Shown: in pieces, positions 54,459-64,000 of the stretch
Numbering within the stretch: position 1 is the stretch's first letter
How the letters are laid out: each line of letters starts with the position of its first letter
Assembly (NCBI RefSeq): GCF_003014715.1
Contig: NZ_PYAV01000008.1
Location: forward strand, 62,001 to 126,000
Direction of reading: 5' to 3'
Length of the DNA: 64,000 nt
DNA from: Salsuginibacillus halophilus
GTDB taxonomy: Bacteria > Bacillota > Bacilli > Bacillales > Marinococcaceae
Translations under genes and position numbers: made by a program
Notes under the pieces: model-generated
The model's input: only the letters and a program-made list of their open reading frames with translations
Told to the model about the DNA's origin: nothing
Database searches by the model: none

Positions 54459-56879
54459 ATGGCATTTTCGCATCAATCGATCGAAGCGAAGTGGCAAAGA
54501 TATTGGGAAGAAAATAAAACGTTTAAAACATCAGATGATGATTTGGAAAGACCAAAGTATTATGCACTCGACATGTTTCCATACCCGTCCGGATCAGGAC
54601 TTCATGTGGGTCATCCGGAAGGTTATACAGCGACAGACATCTTGTCTCGCATGAAGCGGATGCAGGGATACCGCGTCCTTCATCCAATGGGCTGGGATGC
54701 GTTCGGTCTGCCTGCAGAGCAGTATGCGTTAGAGACGAACAAACATCCACGTGAGTTTACGCAGGCAAACATTGATAATTTCCGCCGGCAGATTAAATCT
54801 CTCGGTTTCTCCTATGACTGGGACCGGGAAGTGGATACGACGGACCCGGCTTATTATAAGTGGACGCAGTGGATTTTTATCCAGCTTTACAAAAAAGGCC
54901 TTGCTTATATTGATGAAGTCCCTGTGAACTGGTGCCCGGCCCTTGGTACAGTGCTTGCAAACGAGGAAGTTGTCGATGGTGTCAGTGAGCGCGGCGGTCA
55001 TCCTGTTGTGCAGAAACCGATGAAGCAGTGGATGCTTGCCATTACAAAGTATGCTGACCGCCTGTTAGAAGACCTTGAAGAACTGGATTGGCCGGAAAGT
55101 ATTAAGGATATGCAGCGCAACTGGATCGGTCGTTCTGAAGGCGCAGATGTTCGCTTTAGCGTTGATGGAAGCGAGCAGACGTTTACAGTGTTTACAACAC
55201 GTCCGGATACTTTGTTTGGCGCCACGTACTGTGTGTTTGCGCCTGAACATGAATTGGTCGACAAAATAGCGACAGAGTCGCAGCGTGCAGCAGTCAATGC
55301 GTATCGTGATGAAGCAGCGGCTAAAACCGAGTTGGAGCGTACAGAGCTTCAAAAAGATAAAACTGGTGTGTTCACCGGGGCATATGCAGTGAATCCTGTA
55401 AACGGTGAAAAGCTGCCAATCTGGATTGCAGATTACGTGCTTGCAAGCTACGGGAGCGGTGCGATTATGGCGGTGCCGGCGCACGACGAACGTGACTACG
55501 AGTTTGCAACTGCATTTGACTTACCGATCCGTGAAGTTGTTGAAGGCGGTGACATCTCTGAAGCAGCATACACAGAGGATGGTCCGCATACACAATCTGG
55601 CTTTTTAAATGGTTTGTATACAGACGAAGCGATCACAAAAATGATTGACTGGCTCGAAAGTGAAGGTAAGGGTGAGCGTCAAGTGACGTACCGCCTCCGT
55701 GACTGGTTATTCAGCCGTCAGCGTTACTGGGGCGAACCAATTCCGGTCATTCACTGGGAAGATGGCTCGATGACTCATGTCTCTGAAGATGAACTTCCGA
55801 TAGAGCTTCCGGAAATGGATGAGTTTAAGCCTTCTGGTACCGGCGAATCCCCACTTGCAAACGCGACGGAGTGGGTAATTGTTGAGGATCCGGCAACGGG
55901 GATGAAAGGGCGTCGTGAAACGAATACGATGCCGCAGTGGGCTGGCAGCTGCTGGTACTACTTGCGCTACATTGATCCAGACAACCCGGATGCGTTGGCA
56001 GATTGGGAGAAGATGAAAGCATGGCTGCCTGTTGATATGTATATCGGAGGGGCAGAGCACGCAGTACTTCACCTCTTGTATGCTCGCTTCTGGCACAAGT
56101 TTTTGTATGATATCGGTGCGGTACCAACGAAGGAACCATTTCAGCGCCTATACAACCAAGGGATGATTCTTGGTGAGAATCACGAGAAAATGAGTAAATC
56201 CAAGGGGAACATTGTAAACCCTGACGATATTTTAGAAACACATGGTGCAGATACGCTTCGGTTGTATGAAATGTTTATGGGGCCTTTAGATGCTTCGATT
56301 GCATGGTCTTCAAACGGCCTCGATGGCGCCCGTCGCTTTCTTGACCGTGTCTGGCGCTTAGTGGCTGATGAAAATGGGGCGCTTCGTTCTGTGATTCAGA
56401 AAGATGCCGACACAGATGCGCTTGCGAAAACGTACCATGAAACTGTTCAGAAGGTCACAGAAGATTTTGAGAACCTCCGTTTTAACACCGGGATCAGCCA
56501 GTTAATGGTTTTTATTAATGAGTGTTATAAACAGGAGGCCATCCCGGCTTCGTTTATTGAAGGGTTTGTGAAGCTGCTGTCCCCGGTAGCTCCTCATATC
56601 GCAGAAGAACTCTGGTCGATTCTCGGCCATGAGGGTACAATTGCTTATGAGCCGTGGCCGGTTTTTGATGAAAGTTATTTAGTTGAAGATGAAGTAGAGA
56701 TTGTTGTACAAATTAATGGCAAAGTCCGCTCTAAATTGATTGTGCCTGCGGATATCGATAAAGAAGAACTTGAAAAGCGGGCTTGCGAAGATGAGAAAGT
56801 ACAGGAAGCGATCCAAGGACAAACTGTGCGAAAGGTCATCGCTGTTCCAGGTAAGCTCGTCAACATTGTAGCAAACTAA
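54459..56879 (+). CDS. leuS: leucyl-tRNA synthetase
   Basis: Class I synthetase (806 aa) charging tRNA-Leu. HIGH-type motif HVGH near residue 49, KMSKS in [16 protein letters not shown], an editing domain ([34 protein letters not shown]) and a C-terminal tRNA domain. Of two adjacent ATGs the second (54459) is seven bases from AAAGGAGG. Regulated by the T-box leader. Its terminator is followed by repeat element E. Confidence 0.97.
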   Translation: MAFSHQSIEAKWQRYWEENKTFKTSDDDLERPKYYALDMFPYPSGSGLHVGHPEGYTATDILSRMKRMQGYRVLHPMGWDAFGLPAEQYALETNKHPREFTQANIDNFRRQIKSLGFSYDWDREVDTTDPAYYKWTQWIFIQLYKKGLAYIDEVPVNWCPALGTVLANEEVVDGVSERGGHPVVQKPMKQWMLAITKYADRLLEDLEELDWPESIKDMQRNWIGRSEGADVRFSVDGSEQTFTVFTTRPDTLFGATYCVFAPEHELVDKIATESQRAAVNAYRDEAAAKTELERTELQKDKTGVFTGAYAVNPVNGEKLPIWIADYVLASYGSGAIMAVPAHDERDYEFATAFDLPIREVVEGGDISEAAYTEDGPHTQSGFLNGLYTDEAITKMIDWLESEGKGERQVTYRLRDWLFSRQRYWGEPIPVIHWEDGSMTHVSEDELPIELPEMDEFKPSGTGESPLANATEWVIVEDPATGMKGRRETNTMPQWAGSCWYYLRYIDPDNPDALADWEKMKAWLPVDMYIGGAEHAVLHLLYARFWHKFLYDIGAVPTKEPFQRLYNQGMILGENHEKMSKSKGNIVNPDDILETHGADTLRLYEMFMGPLDASIAWSSNGLDGARRFLDRVWRLVADENGALRSVIQKDADTDALAKTYHETVQKVTEDFENLRFNTGISQLMVFINECYKQEAIPASFIEGFVKLLSPVAPHIAEELWSILGHEGTIAYEPWPVFDESYLVEDEVEIVVQINGKVRSKLIVPADIDKEELEKRACEDEKVQEAIQGQTVRKVIAVPGKLVNIVAN

Positions 56880-56884
56880 TTAAA

Positions 56885-56919
56885 AAATCCCGGCTCCCTT
56901 TGAAGGGGGGCCGGGATTT
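56885..56919 (+). terminator. leuS terminator
   Basis: Arms AATCCCGGCTCCC and GGGGGGCCGGGATT then TAAGA. The T-tract is short; repeat element E begins directly after. Confidence 0.75.
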
Positions 56920-57345
56920 AAGATTATCGACAAAGTACAAAACTTAACATTAACTCGCAACTTACTGCGCCAACCGCCGCGGGCTGCCCGATTAAGAGGG
57001 GAAAATCGAACAATGAACGTGACCAACACTACCGACGGGCGCTTTCCCGAGGGCTTGGCTTCAGCTAACTTGTTCGGATTGATTTCCATTCGAACAAGTG
57101 GATCTTCAGCCTGCGCTCGATCCTCTGGGAGTCGCCGTCTATCGTTTCGGTCACTTATACATTTAAAGGTCAGCAAGCGTTTCTAATGTATTTGGTTCGC
57201 TTGATTGTTCATAAAGCATCGTTATGAAATTCATTCATGTAGCTATTTCTTGATCAAAGGATCTCTACAATTCATACCATCAAATGACGAAAGGTTGACG
57301 AGCATCGGCGGCGACGCCACCAGGAATAGCGCGAGCCGAAAATTA
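56920..57345 (+). repeat. terminator-associated repeat element, copy E
   Basis: About 425 bp on the leuS strand. Left end ATCGACAAAGTACAAAACTT, nearly the same as copy B, then GCAACTTACTGC, core GCGCTTTCCCGAGGGCTTGG (57040 on), hairpin with TTGTTCGGA..CGAACAA, GGATC/GATCC hairpin with loop CAGCCTGCGCT, GGGAGTCGCCGTCT and GGCGGCGACGCC. It breaks off at about 57345; next comes CGCGCAGCTCACTGCTC, which resembles a left-end block, so the copy looks truncated or composite. No distal terminator copy is seen. Confidence 0.78.
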
Positions 57346-57416
57346 ACGCGCAGCTCACTGCTCACTTATTCTGGGCAGTGCCTCAGCCGAAATGCGAAGT
57401 CAGCTGAAAAAGGCAG

Positions 57417-58694
57417 CTAACCTTTATTCGCTAGAACTTCAAGCGCCGCGCCGCGCCCAGCTGTGTAGCCGGTGGAGAACGCACAAGTAATATTAAAGCC
57501 GCCGGTGTAAGCATGAATATCAAGCAGCTCGCCGGCAAAGTACAAGCCATTTGTCTTTTTAGAGCCCATCGTTTTTGGATGAACTTCTTTAATTGAAACA
57601 CCGCCGCCTGTGACAAATGCATCTTCAATAGAAAGGGTGCCGTCAGCGTGTATTTTAAACTGCACCATTTCCTGTGCGAGTGCACGGAGCTCGTCTTGGT
57701 TAACTTCCGCTGCTGATTTTTGCGGGTCAATCCCTGCCTTTGTTAAAAGAAGCAGCAGAAGACGTTCCGGTGCCCAGGCTTTGAGCGCATTTTTTACTGC
57801 TTGTTTACCGCTTTCCTGTAAAGTACGGTTGAGCTGTTGAAATAAGCTTTCTTTATTGTCATCGGGATAAAGCGAGAGTTGCATCTCCACAGGGGGTTGA
57901 TTTTGTTTTTTTAGTTGTTTGACGACGTATTGACTGCAGCGAAGCACGATCGGCCCGGATATACCAAAATGGGTGAAGACCATATCCCCGCGGTGGGCTT
58001 TAATTTGCTTGCCGTTTGGTTTATGAACAGATAACTGCACATCTTGAAGTGATAGCCCTTGCAGTTCCTTTGATTGAATAAAAGCATCAGGTGAAGTAAT
58101 CGGTACTTCGGTTGGGTAGAGTTCCGTGATCGTATGACCGGCCGTTTCTGCCCAAGGATAACCGTCCCCTGTACTGCCGGTGTGCGGCACTGATTTACCT
58201 CCTGTTGCTAAGATGACCGCACCTGCTTCAAAAAAACGGCCGTCTTTCATCTTAAGGCCTTGCACCTGGCCGTCTTCATATACTGGATGGTCAATTTCTG
58301 CTTTTGTTTGCATTTCAACACCGAGGTCTTCAAGTTTATTTAAGAGTGTACGCACGACAGTCACTGCTTTATCATTAACCGGAAACATCCGTCCCATATC
58401 TTCCTCTTTTAGTGGTACGCCGAGCTCTTCAAAAAATGATATGATATTTTCGTTGTGAAATACTGAAAATGGGCTGTGCATAAACTTTCCGTTACCAGGA
58501 ATGTGTTCAATCAACCGGTCGAGCTCCATCCGGTTCGTGACATTGCAGCGCCCGCCCCCAGAAATCGCGAGCTTACGGCCGAGCTTTTTACCTTTATCGA
58601 CGATTAACACACTTGCACCGTGTTCGGCGGCACTAACACCGGCCATTAAACCGGCCGGTCCGCCACCGGCAACAATGACATCATACGTACGCAT
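57417..58694 (-). CDS. ytfP: HI0933/YtfP family flavoprotein
   Basis: 425-residue FAD/NAD(P)-binding protein of unknown function. FAD loop [47 protein letters not shown] is diagnostic; [19 protein letters not shown] and the C-terminal [20 protein letters not shown] complete the family. AAAGGA precedes the ATG. Located between leuS and the murJ-like gene. Confidence 0.9.
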   Translation of the reverse strand: MRTYDVIVAGGGPAGLMAGVSAAEHGASVLIVDKGKKLGRKLAISGGGRCNVTNRMELDRLIEHIPGNGKFMHSPFSVFHNENIISFFEELGVPLKEEDMGRMFPVNDKAVTVVRTLLNKLEDLGVEMQTKAEIDHPVYEDGQVQGLKMKDGRFFEAGAVILATGGKSVPHTGSTGDGYPWAETAGHTITELYPTEVPITSPDAFIQSKELQGLSLQDVQLSVHKPNGKQIKAHRGDMVFTHFGISGPIVLRCSQYVVKQLKKQNQPPVEMQLSLYPDDNKESLFQQLNRTLQESGKQAVKNALKAWAPERLLLLLLTKAGIDPQKSAAEVNQDELRALAQEMVQFKIHADGTLSIEDAFVTGGGVSIKEVHPKTMGSKKTNGLYFAGELLDIHAYTGGFNITCAFSTGYTAGRGAALEVLANKG

Positions 58695-58833
58695 ATATAA
58701 AAATCCTTTCTAACTTTTCGTATTTCTGCATTGCTTATTGTAGTGAACATCAAGCCTAAAGGCAACCGCATGTGCATGTTGAAGTGGATGTACGGGTATA
58801 AAGATAAAGGAGTAAGTTTAAGGAGGTAATACA

Positions 58834-59235
58834 TTGTTAACAGCAGTGACGGTTCAAACATCAGCTCGTGACGATATGATCGATGTAACAAACCAAGTAA
58901 GAGAAGCGGTGCAAAAGAGTGGAGCAAAGCAGGGACTTGTGACCGTATTTGCTACACATACCACTGCCGGAATTACAGTCAATGAAAATGCAGATCCGGA
59001 TGTAGAGCGGGATATGCTGCGCCGACTTGATGAAGTGTATCCGTGGCATCATGACAAGGACCGGCACGCAGAAGGCAACACGGCCTCCCATTTAAAAGCA
59101 AGCACGGTCGGCACAGAGCAGACGTTAATTTTAGAGAGCGGTGCGCTTGTACTCGGTACGTGGCAAGGTGTGTTTTTCTGTGAATTTGACGGTCCGCGTG
59201 AGCGTAAGTTTTACGTGAAAGTGCTTGAAGGGTAA
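58834..59235 (+). CDS. yugU: YjbQ/UPF0047 family protein
   Basis: 133-residue protein of the YjbQ family. Key region [25 protein letters not shown] and the histidine site [20 protein letters not shown] match; [15 protein letters not shown] ends it. The family has been linked with thiamine-phosphate synthase activity. TTG start with AGGAGG upstream. Stands alone. Confidence 0.88.
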   Translation: MLTAVTVQTSARDDMIDVTNQVREAVQKSGAKQGLVTVFATHTTAGITVNENADPDVERDMLRRLDEVYPWHHDKDRHAEGNTASHLKASTVGTEQTLILESGALVLGTWQGVFFCEFDGPRERKFYVKVLEG

Positions 59236-59426
59236 AATCAGTGGCAGCTGAACTGTTCATATGAAAAATGAAGGCAGGGGGAGCGGGTGCTTGTTTTGAA
59301 TTTGCATGCACAAACCCCCGGCCGGATTTTTGTATAAGAAGAACATGTTTGTCAGTCATTTGACAAACATCGTTTTACGCATTGTGATAAAATGCAGACG
59401 CATACGTTTACATAGGGGCTGAAAAT

Positions 59427-61055
59427 ATGGCAAATGGTTCATTATTGCGGGGGACATTAATTCTTACCCTTGCAACATTTATATCAAAAACACTCGGGTT
59501 AATTTATATTTTCCCATTCACAGCCATGGTTGGACAGCAAGGGCTGGCATTATATACATACGGATATCTTCCTTATACGATTTTACTTAGTTTAGCAACG
59601 ATGGGTGTGCCGATGGCAGTATCGAAATTTGTTTCAAAGTACCGGGCTTTAGGTGACTATGAAACCGGCTACCGCTTATTCCGTTCAGGAATTGTCGTCA
59701 TGGCAGTTACAGGGTTTGTCGCTGCGGCCGCGTTATTTTTACTTGCTCCGGTTATGGCCGGCTGGATCATTTCTAACCCAGATGAACTTGAAGGTAATCA
59801 AATGTCGGATGTCGTCTTTACGATTCGAATGGTCAGCATTGCACTGCTGATTATTCCGGCAATGTCGATCGTCCGTGGTTTTTTTCAAGGTTATCAATCT
59901 ATGGGACCGACAGCTGTTTCACAAGTCGTTGAACAAATTGTACGGATCGTGTTTATCCTTGCGAGTGCTTTTTTAGTGTTATATCTATTAGAAGGGACCC
60001 TTGGAACGGCGGTTGGACTTGCTGTATTTGGCGCATTTATTGGCGGGCTCGCATCAGCTGCAGTCCTCTGGATGTTCTGGCGACGCCGGCGTGAAGGGAT
60101 TTTAGCCGATGTGCGCGCAAGTACGGTGCAGCACAACTTAAGTTATCAAACAATGTACAAAGAATTGATCGCTTATGCGCTGCCGCTTTCATTTGTAGGT
60201 CTTGCAATTCCGTTGTTTCAGTTTGTTGATTTATTCACATTTAACGATTTACTCCAGGCAGGCGGTTATTCCCAAGGGGAAGCAGAAACAGCTTACGGGG
60301 TTTTCGCTCAATCTGCACATAAGCTGATTTTAATTCCGATGGCGCTTGCAACAGCGATGTCGATCAATTTAATTCCATCGATCACTAATGCCTATACAGA
60401 AGGCAGCCGCGAGCATTTGCATCATCAAATGACACAGGCTTTTCAAATTGTGTTGTTTTTAACAATTCCGGCAGTTGTGGGCCTGTCAGTACTCGCACTT
60501 CCGGCATTTGGTACATTGTACGGTTTTGAGGATCTTGGTACCGGTAGTACAATCTTGCGTCATTATGCCCCGGTTGCTGTACTTTTTGCTTTGTTTTCTG
60601 TGTCTGCAGCTATGCTGCAAGGGTTGAATGAACAAAAATACGCAGTTGCAGCTTTAATCATTGGAGTCGTTGTGAAGTTGGGACTTAATGTATGGTGGAT
60701 CGGTTTGTTTGGTCCGCTTGGTGCTGTTTATGCTACAGCTGCTGGTTATGTTGCAGCAATTGCGATTAATTTCTGGGCACTGCGTAAAACTGCCGACTAT
60801 GCATTTGGTCACCTTGTCAAACGATCCATTTTGTTTGTATCTATGGCAGCGGCTATGGCTGCAGCTGTATGGGTGGTACGTGAAGGTGCCGTTGAATTCT
60901 TCGGGTTCTCCGGCTGGAGCGATGCTTTTCTCGTACTTGTCTTCAGCGTAGCTGCAGGGGGGCTACTGTATTTTGTTTTATCCTACCGTACAGGTGCTGC
61001 TGGTGAAGTATTAGGTTCACGTTTTGCGTTTCTGCGGCGCCCGCCGCGCTCGTAA
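59427..61055 (+). CDS. murJ: MurJ-type lipid II flippase / YtgP (SpoVB family)
   Basis: MOP-superfamily membrane protein (542 aa, about 14 helices). Opening LLRGTLILTLATFISKTLGLIYIFPF, the conserved VRGFFQGYQSMGPTAVSQVVEQIVRI and central IPLFQFVDLFTFNDLL match YtgP, which moves lipid II across the membrane in B. subtilis. AGGGGCTG precedes the ATG. The next gene is an FtsW-like polymerase, which uses the same lipid, so the two form a sensible cell-wall unit. Confidence 0.92.
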   Translation: MANGSLLRGTLILTLATFISKTLGLIYIFPFTAMVGQQGLALYTYGYLPYTILLSLATMGVPMAVSKFVSKYRALGDYETGYRLFRSGIVVMAVTGFVAAAALFLLAPVMAGWIISNPDELEGNQMSDVVFTIRMVSIALLIIPAMSIVRGFFQGYQSMGPTAVSQVVEQIVRIVFILASAFLVLYLLEGTLGTAVGLAVFGAFIGGLASAAVLWMFWRRRREGILADVRASTVQHNLSYQTMYKELIAYALPLSFVGLAIPLFQFVDLFTFNDLLQAGGYSQGEAETAYGVFAQSAHKLILIPMALATAMSINLIPSITNAYTEGSREHLHHQMTQAFQIVLFLTIPAVVGLSVLALPAFGTLYGFEDLGTGSTILRHYAPVAVLFALFSVSAAMLQGLNEQKYAVAALIIGVVVKLGLNVWWIGLFGPLGAVYATAAGYVAAIAINFWALRKTADYAFGHLVKRSILFVSMAAAMAAAVWVVREGAVEFFGFSGWSDAFLVLVFSVAAGGLLYFVLSYRTGAAGEVLGSRFAFLRRPPRS

Positions 61056-61159
61056 GTTGACAATCCGAGAAGAACCGCCGCTTTCGGCTCTTTTTTGGCC
61101 GTCATCCTGGTGGTATAATAGATTCAATTCCAATTCATGGTTTTTAGAGGAGGGCTGTT

Positions 61160-62335
61160 ATGCTGAGGTTTTTAAAAGATTATGATTGGGTGCTTATTTC
61201 AGCAGCAGCCTTGCTTACAGTGTTTGGCATCTTAATGGTTTATAGTGCGAGCTATCCTTTGGCGATTTCAAATGGGCAAGCACCTTCACATTATGCGGTG
61301 CGGCAGCTCATGTGGGCAGGGATTGCAGTCTTTGTGTTCATTGTTCTGCTTTTATTTCCGTATCGTAAACTAAAGTCATTAAGTCCGTGGTTAATCTTTG
61401 CTTCAATCATTGCGCTTTTACTCGTTATTTTGATCGGCACAGAGATCAACGGCGCACAGCGGTGGATTTCTCTAGGACCGCTGCAAGTACAACCATCAGA
61501 ATTTGTGAAGCTGACTGTTATCATTTACTTAGCTCAAGTTTACTCACAAAAACAGTCATATATTGATAAAATTGGCTCAGGATTAGCCCCGCCACTTGGC
61601 ATTGTAACTATCATTTTCACGTTCATTTTATTGCAGCCGGATTTAGGAACTGGCGCTTCAATCTTATTAACTTCAGGTGTCATTGTTTTCTTATCCGGTG
61701 CTCGCATGCTTCATATCATTTCAATTGGTCTGGCCGGTACTGGTGCTGTTGTTTTTGTGGCCCAGTTGGCAGATTACCGTATGGACCGTGTTGTTGCCTT
61801 TCATGATCCATTTTCTGTACAGATGAACGAAGGCTTGCAGTTAATTCAATCTTATATTGCGATTGCTCACGGCGGGCTTACCGGCACAGGTTTAGGGGAA
61901 AGTGTACAAAAAATGTCTTACCTTCCGGAGCCGCACACAGATATGATTTTAGCCATTGTTGCTGAAGAACTCGGCTGGCTTGGGATCGGTTTACTGCTTG
62001 CATGTTTTTTAGTTGTCGGTGTACGCGGTCTGTTGATTGGCACACGCTGCCGTAATATGTTTGGAAGTCTGCTTGCATTAGGCATCGTTTTTCAGTTGTT
62101 TGTGCAGTTTGCATTTAATGCAAGTTCTGTCGTAGGTTTAACACCAATCACAGGAATTACTGTGCCATTTGTTAGTTACGGAGGTTCATCGCTTCTTGTT
62201 TCGATTGCAGGTATTGCGATTTTGGCAAACATATCAAAAGCAAATGCCCGTGAGCGTCGAGAAGAAGAAACCTACGATGATGGTGAACCGGAAAAGGCAG
62301 CGTCAGTACCGGAAGAATCGGTACGCAAAGTGTGA
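61160..62335 (+). CDS. FtsW/RodA/SpoVE family peptidoglycan polymerase
   Basis: 391 residues, about ten helices, of the SEDS family of lipid II polymerases. Features: YSASYPLAISNG, GAQRWISLGPLQVQPSEFVKL (with the conserved substrate loop) and SYLPEPHTDMILAIVAEELGWLG. It is nearest in pattern to FtsW/SpoVE and not to RodA, but which one it replaces is uncertain. AGAGGAGG precedes the ATG. The C-terminus is charged (RERREEETYDDG). Starts 105 bases after murJ. Confidence 0.88.
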   Translation: MLRFLKDYDWVLISAAALLTVFGILMVYSASYPLAISNGQAPSHYAVRQLMWAGIAVFVFIVLLLFPYRKLKSLSPWLIFASIIALLLVILIGTEINGAQRWISLGPLQVQPSEFVKLTVIIYLAQVYSQKQSYIDKIGSGLAPPLGIVTIIFTFILLQPDLGTGASILLTSGVIVFLSGARMLHIISIGLAGTGAVVFVAQLADYRMDRVVAFHDPFSVQMNEGLQLIQSYIAIAHGGLTGTGLGESVQKMSYLPEPHTDMILAIVAEELGWLGIGLLLACFLVVGVRGLLIGTRCRNMFGSLLALGIVFQLFVQFAFNASSVVGLTPITGITVPFVSYGGSSLLVSIAGIAILANISKANARERREEETYDDGEPEKAASVPEESVRKV

Positions 62336-62348
62336 GGAAGGTGATTAA

Positions 62349-63023
62349 ATGCTGGTTGTAGGTTACGGTCGGCTCGGGCAGCTGATGGCTCACGTTTTTC
62401 AAACACAGCCTGCTCCAGTGTTCAACCGAACGCGAAAGCATGTAGATGAAGCATCTAATGCCGTTTATGTTGGGCCGGAGGACTTTGCTAAGCATCATAC
62501 TGTATTTCTTGCCTTACCGCCGACGGCTTACGAGTCGTTTTTTCAAACGTACGGGCCATATTTTGCAGAAGAGACGATGTTTTTTCATATGGCAACCGCT
62601 TGTAATGTTGAAGAAGCAGCCGCAATCGCTTCGCCGTTTTCGGTCGTGCCTTTAAAGCTTGCCGGACACGCAGAGACATCCCTGCAAGCAGATGAGGCCG
62701 TTTTTGCACTGCCTGCAGCTTACCAAATGTATCAAGCTGAAGTTAAGTCTGCTTTAAACGAGCGGGCAGTTGTTGTGGAAGCCGAGGAGTCTGACGTCCG
62801 TGAGGGAAATATGGCTGTAACGAAGGCAGTCATTCTTATGATGCGTCAACTTGAAAAAACATTAGAAGAAGAAGGTGTAGCTAACGAGCTGCACCGCGGC
62901 ATTTTACGAACAATTCCATCGGGGGTGGCTGCAGCTTATATGGAGAACAAGCTGGGTGGCTTCGCTCGAAAAATCATTGAAGAAGAGGACCGAAAGCAGG
63001 GGAGCGATAACGATGCGACTTGA
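62349..63023 (+). CDS. ProC-like NAD(P)-binding protein, unassigned
   Basis: 224-residue soluble protein. MLVVGYGRLGQLMAHVF is a dinucleotide-binding loop and VFLALPPTAYESFFQTYGPYF fits a pyrroline-5-carboxylate-reductase-like fold; the C-terminal helical part is shorter than in true ProC. No substrate is clear. GGAAGGTG precedes the ATG 13 bases after the FtsW-like stop, and it overlaps rsuA by 11 bases, so the four genes look like one operon. Confidence 0.65.
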   Translation: MLVVGYGRLGQLMAHVFQTQPAPVFNRTRKHVDEASNAVYVGPEDFAKHHTVFLALPPTAYESFFQTYGPYFAEETMFFHMATACNVEEAAAIASPFSVVPLKLAGHAETSLQADEAVFALPAAYQMYQAEVKSALNERAVVVEAEESDVREGNMAVTKAVILMMRQLEKTLEEEGVANELHRGILRTIPSGVAAAYMENKLGGFARKIIEEEDRKQGSDNDAT

Positions 63024-63738
63024 TAAATGGCTTGCTCATATGGGTTATGGAACGAGAAAAGAAGTCAAGCAGATGTTAAAAACCGGTGAGGTTACTGTAA
63101 ATGGAGAAAAAATTAAAGATCCAGGCTTTCAAGTCACCCCGGATGAAGATGAAGTGTTCGCCGGGAGTGAAGAAGTGGTTTATCAGTCAACCTTGTATGT
63201 ATTGATGCACAAGCCTGAAGGGGTTATAACAGCAACAAAAGATGAGGAGCATGAAACGGTTCTCGATTTATTAGAAATTGATGATGTCATCTTAGAGCCG
63301 TTTCCTGTTGGGCGGCTTGATAAAGATACGACAGGCCTGCTGTTATTAATGACAGACGGTAAGCTTGCACATGCGCTAACTTCCCCTAAAAAAGAGGTAG
63401 CAAAAACATACGAGGCTGAACTGGCCCAACCAGTGAGTGAAAATGATATACAAAAGCTTGAACAAGGTATTGCACTTGAAGATGGGTTCATCACTGCGCC
63501 AGCTCATATTGAAGTGATGAATGAAACGAAAAACTTGGTTCATATTACCATTATAGAAGGAAAGTATCATCAAGTAAGACGGATGTTTGGTGCAGTTAGT
63601 AACCGTGTAGAGAGATTAAAGCGGGTGGCGTTCGGCCCGATCACACTTGATGAGCAAGATTTAGAGCCAGGTGAATACCGAGATTTAACGGAGGAAGAAG
63701 TGGAGCAGCTGGTTAAGGCGGTTCAATTGAATGGATAA
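63013..63738 (+). CDS. rsuA: 16S rRNA pseudouridine synthase, RsuA type (YtzG)
   Basis: 241-residue enzyme converting U516-type uridine of 16S rRNA to pseudouridine. N-terminal S4 RNA-binding domain (MRLDKWLAHMGYGTRKEVKQMLKTGEVTVNG), then the catalytic domain with aspartate in VGRLDKDTTGLLLLMTDG and GKYHQVRRMFGAVSNRV. The ATG at 63013 has GGGGAG upstream. Near ytgP and ytzE as in B. subtilis. Confidence 0.94.
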   Translation: MRLDKWLAHMGYGTRKEVKQMLKTGEVTVNGEKIKDPGFQVTPDEDEVFAGSEEVVYQSTLYVLMHKPEGVITATKDEEHETVLDLLEIDDVILEPFPVGRLDKDTTGLLLLMTDGKLAHALTSPKKEVAKTYEAELAQPVSENDIQKLEQGIALEDGFITAPAHIEVMNETKNLVHITIIEGKYHQVRRMFGAVSNRVERLKRVAFGPITLDEQDLEPGEYRDLTEEEVEQLVKAVQLNG

Positions 63739-63742
63739 CAAA

Positions 63743-63785
63743 CGGCAAAAAGCTGTCCTGTTCGCAAAAGGACAGCTTTTTGCCG
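63743..63785. terminator. terminator between rsuA and ytzE
   Basis: Arms GGCAAAAAGCTGTCC and GGACAGCTTTTTGCC; works on both strands. Confidence 0.85.
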
Positions 63786-63806
63786 TAACATCGCCCGTGT
63801 TTAAGA

Positions 63807-64000
63807 TCACGAGGAAATCTTCACTTTTCGCGTCGTCACCGCCCAAGTGCCGCGGTTTGGACTCTCAACCAATTCGTTGTATTCCAGCACGTTCAAATCG
63901 CGCTGAATGGTCCGCTGTGTGATTCCGAATTCATCAACCAGTTCCTCTGTTGTCACCGTCCCTTTCTCTTGAATATAAAGATAAATGGACTTGACACGGG
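63807..64000 (-). CDS. ytzE: DeoR-type helix-turn-helix regulator, partial (YtzE type)
   Basis: Last 64 residues of a small DNA-binding protein; the N-terminus is outside the window. Readable part: RVKSIYLYIQEKGTVTTEEL, VDEFGITQRTIQRDLNVLEY, NELVESPNRGTW, a DeoR winged helix. It ends shortly after the wing, so the protein is only the DNA-binding domain, like YtzE. Converges on rsuA as ytzE does in B. subtilis. Confidence 0.8.
   Translation of the reverse strand, partial: RVKSIYLYIQEKGTVTTEELVDEFGITQRTIQRDLNVLEYNELVESPNRGTWAVTTRKVKISS

Overview
The window is a stretch of Bacillaceae (Firmicutes) chromosome. Gene order repeatedly matches the Bacillus subtilis yut, yui, yug, yt- and glv neighbourhoods. 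The organism looks like a spore-forming, probably halophilic or alkaliphilic Bacillus relative: it carries Spo0E-like and SpoIIM-like genes, very acidic exported proteins, a TRAP transporter and a Na+-coupled symporter. No rRNA, tRNA, phage, insertion-sequence transposase or CRISPR array was seen.

Layout. 1-7.8 kb: hom-thrC-thrB, yutI, yuzD, a TetR domain joined in frame to a YutJ-type NADH dehydrogenase, yuzB, dapF, a Spo0E-like gene and yutM. 7.8-12.8 kb: yumC (ferredoxin-NADP reductase), a type II NADH dehydrogenase with a Rex-like site, yuiA, yuiB, a BtuF-like protein and yuiD. 13.2-16.2 kb: a DctQ-DctM-DctP TRAP transporter. 16.3-23 kb: a small haem-copper-like membrane protein with a TetR regulator, an MFS exporter, a phosphodiesterase, luxS, an isochorismatase-fold hydrolase and alaR-alaT. 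23-30 kb: a decayed gene, an SNF symporter, yugI, yuzA, pgi, yugN and yugO. 30.7-43.2 kb: patB, ywpF, a SpoIIM-like gene, ytkD, pckA, yuxK, SAM riboswitch-metK, ytoA, ytpAB, dgkB and rlmCD. 43.3-51.9 kb: a GNAT gene, a poly-aspartate lipoprotein, the glvR/glvC-glvA maltose cluster with a cre site, hemAT behind a sigma-D-like promoter, a beta-carbonic anhydrase and a YczE-like gene. 52-64 kb: mnmM, yttB, T-box-leuS, ytfP, yugU, a murJ-type flippase, an ftsW-like gene, a small Rossmann protein, rsuA and a partial ytzE.

The most unusual content is non-coding. Five related elements of about 160-600 bp lie at 17.4, 27.7, 30.0, 35.6 and 56.9 kb. All four substantial copies directly follow the terminator hairpin of a same-strand gene. 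In two copies the host terminator hairpin is present on both sides (26 and 31 bp, nearly identical within a copy, different between copies), and only the distal hairpin keeps its T-tract. The elements have TGTAGACAAA / TTTGTCTACA ends and internal hairpins, one of which keeps its loop while its arms change. They read as a terminator-targeting mobile or RNA element that gives its host gene a long structured 3' UTR.

Other points of interest are the TetR-flavoprotein fusion with an internal ribosome-binding site, two genes whose best-placed start codon is ATT or ATC, an unannotated 29-residue membrane peptide, and a 24-codon ORF running into a terminator. All family calls come from reading the sequence and remembered family features; no database search was possible.
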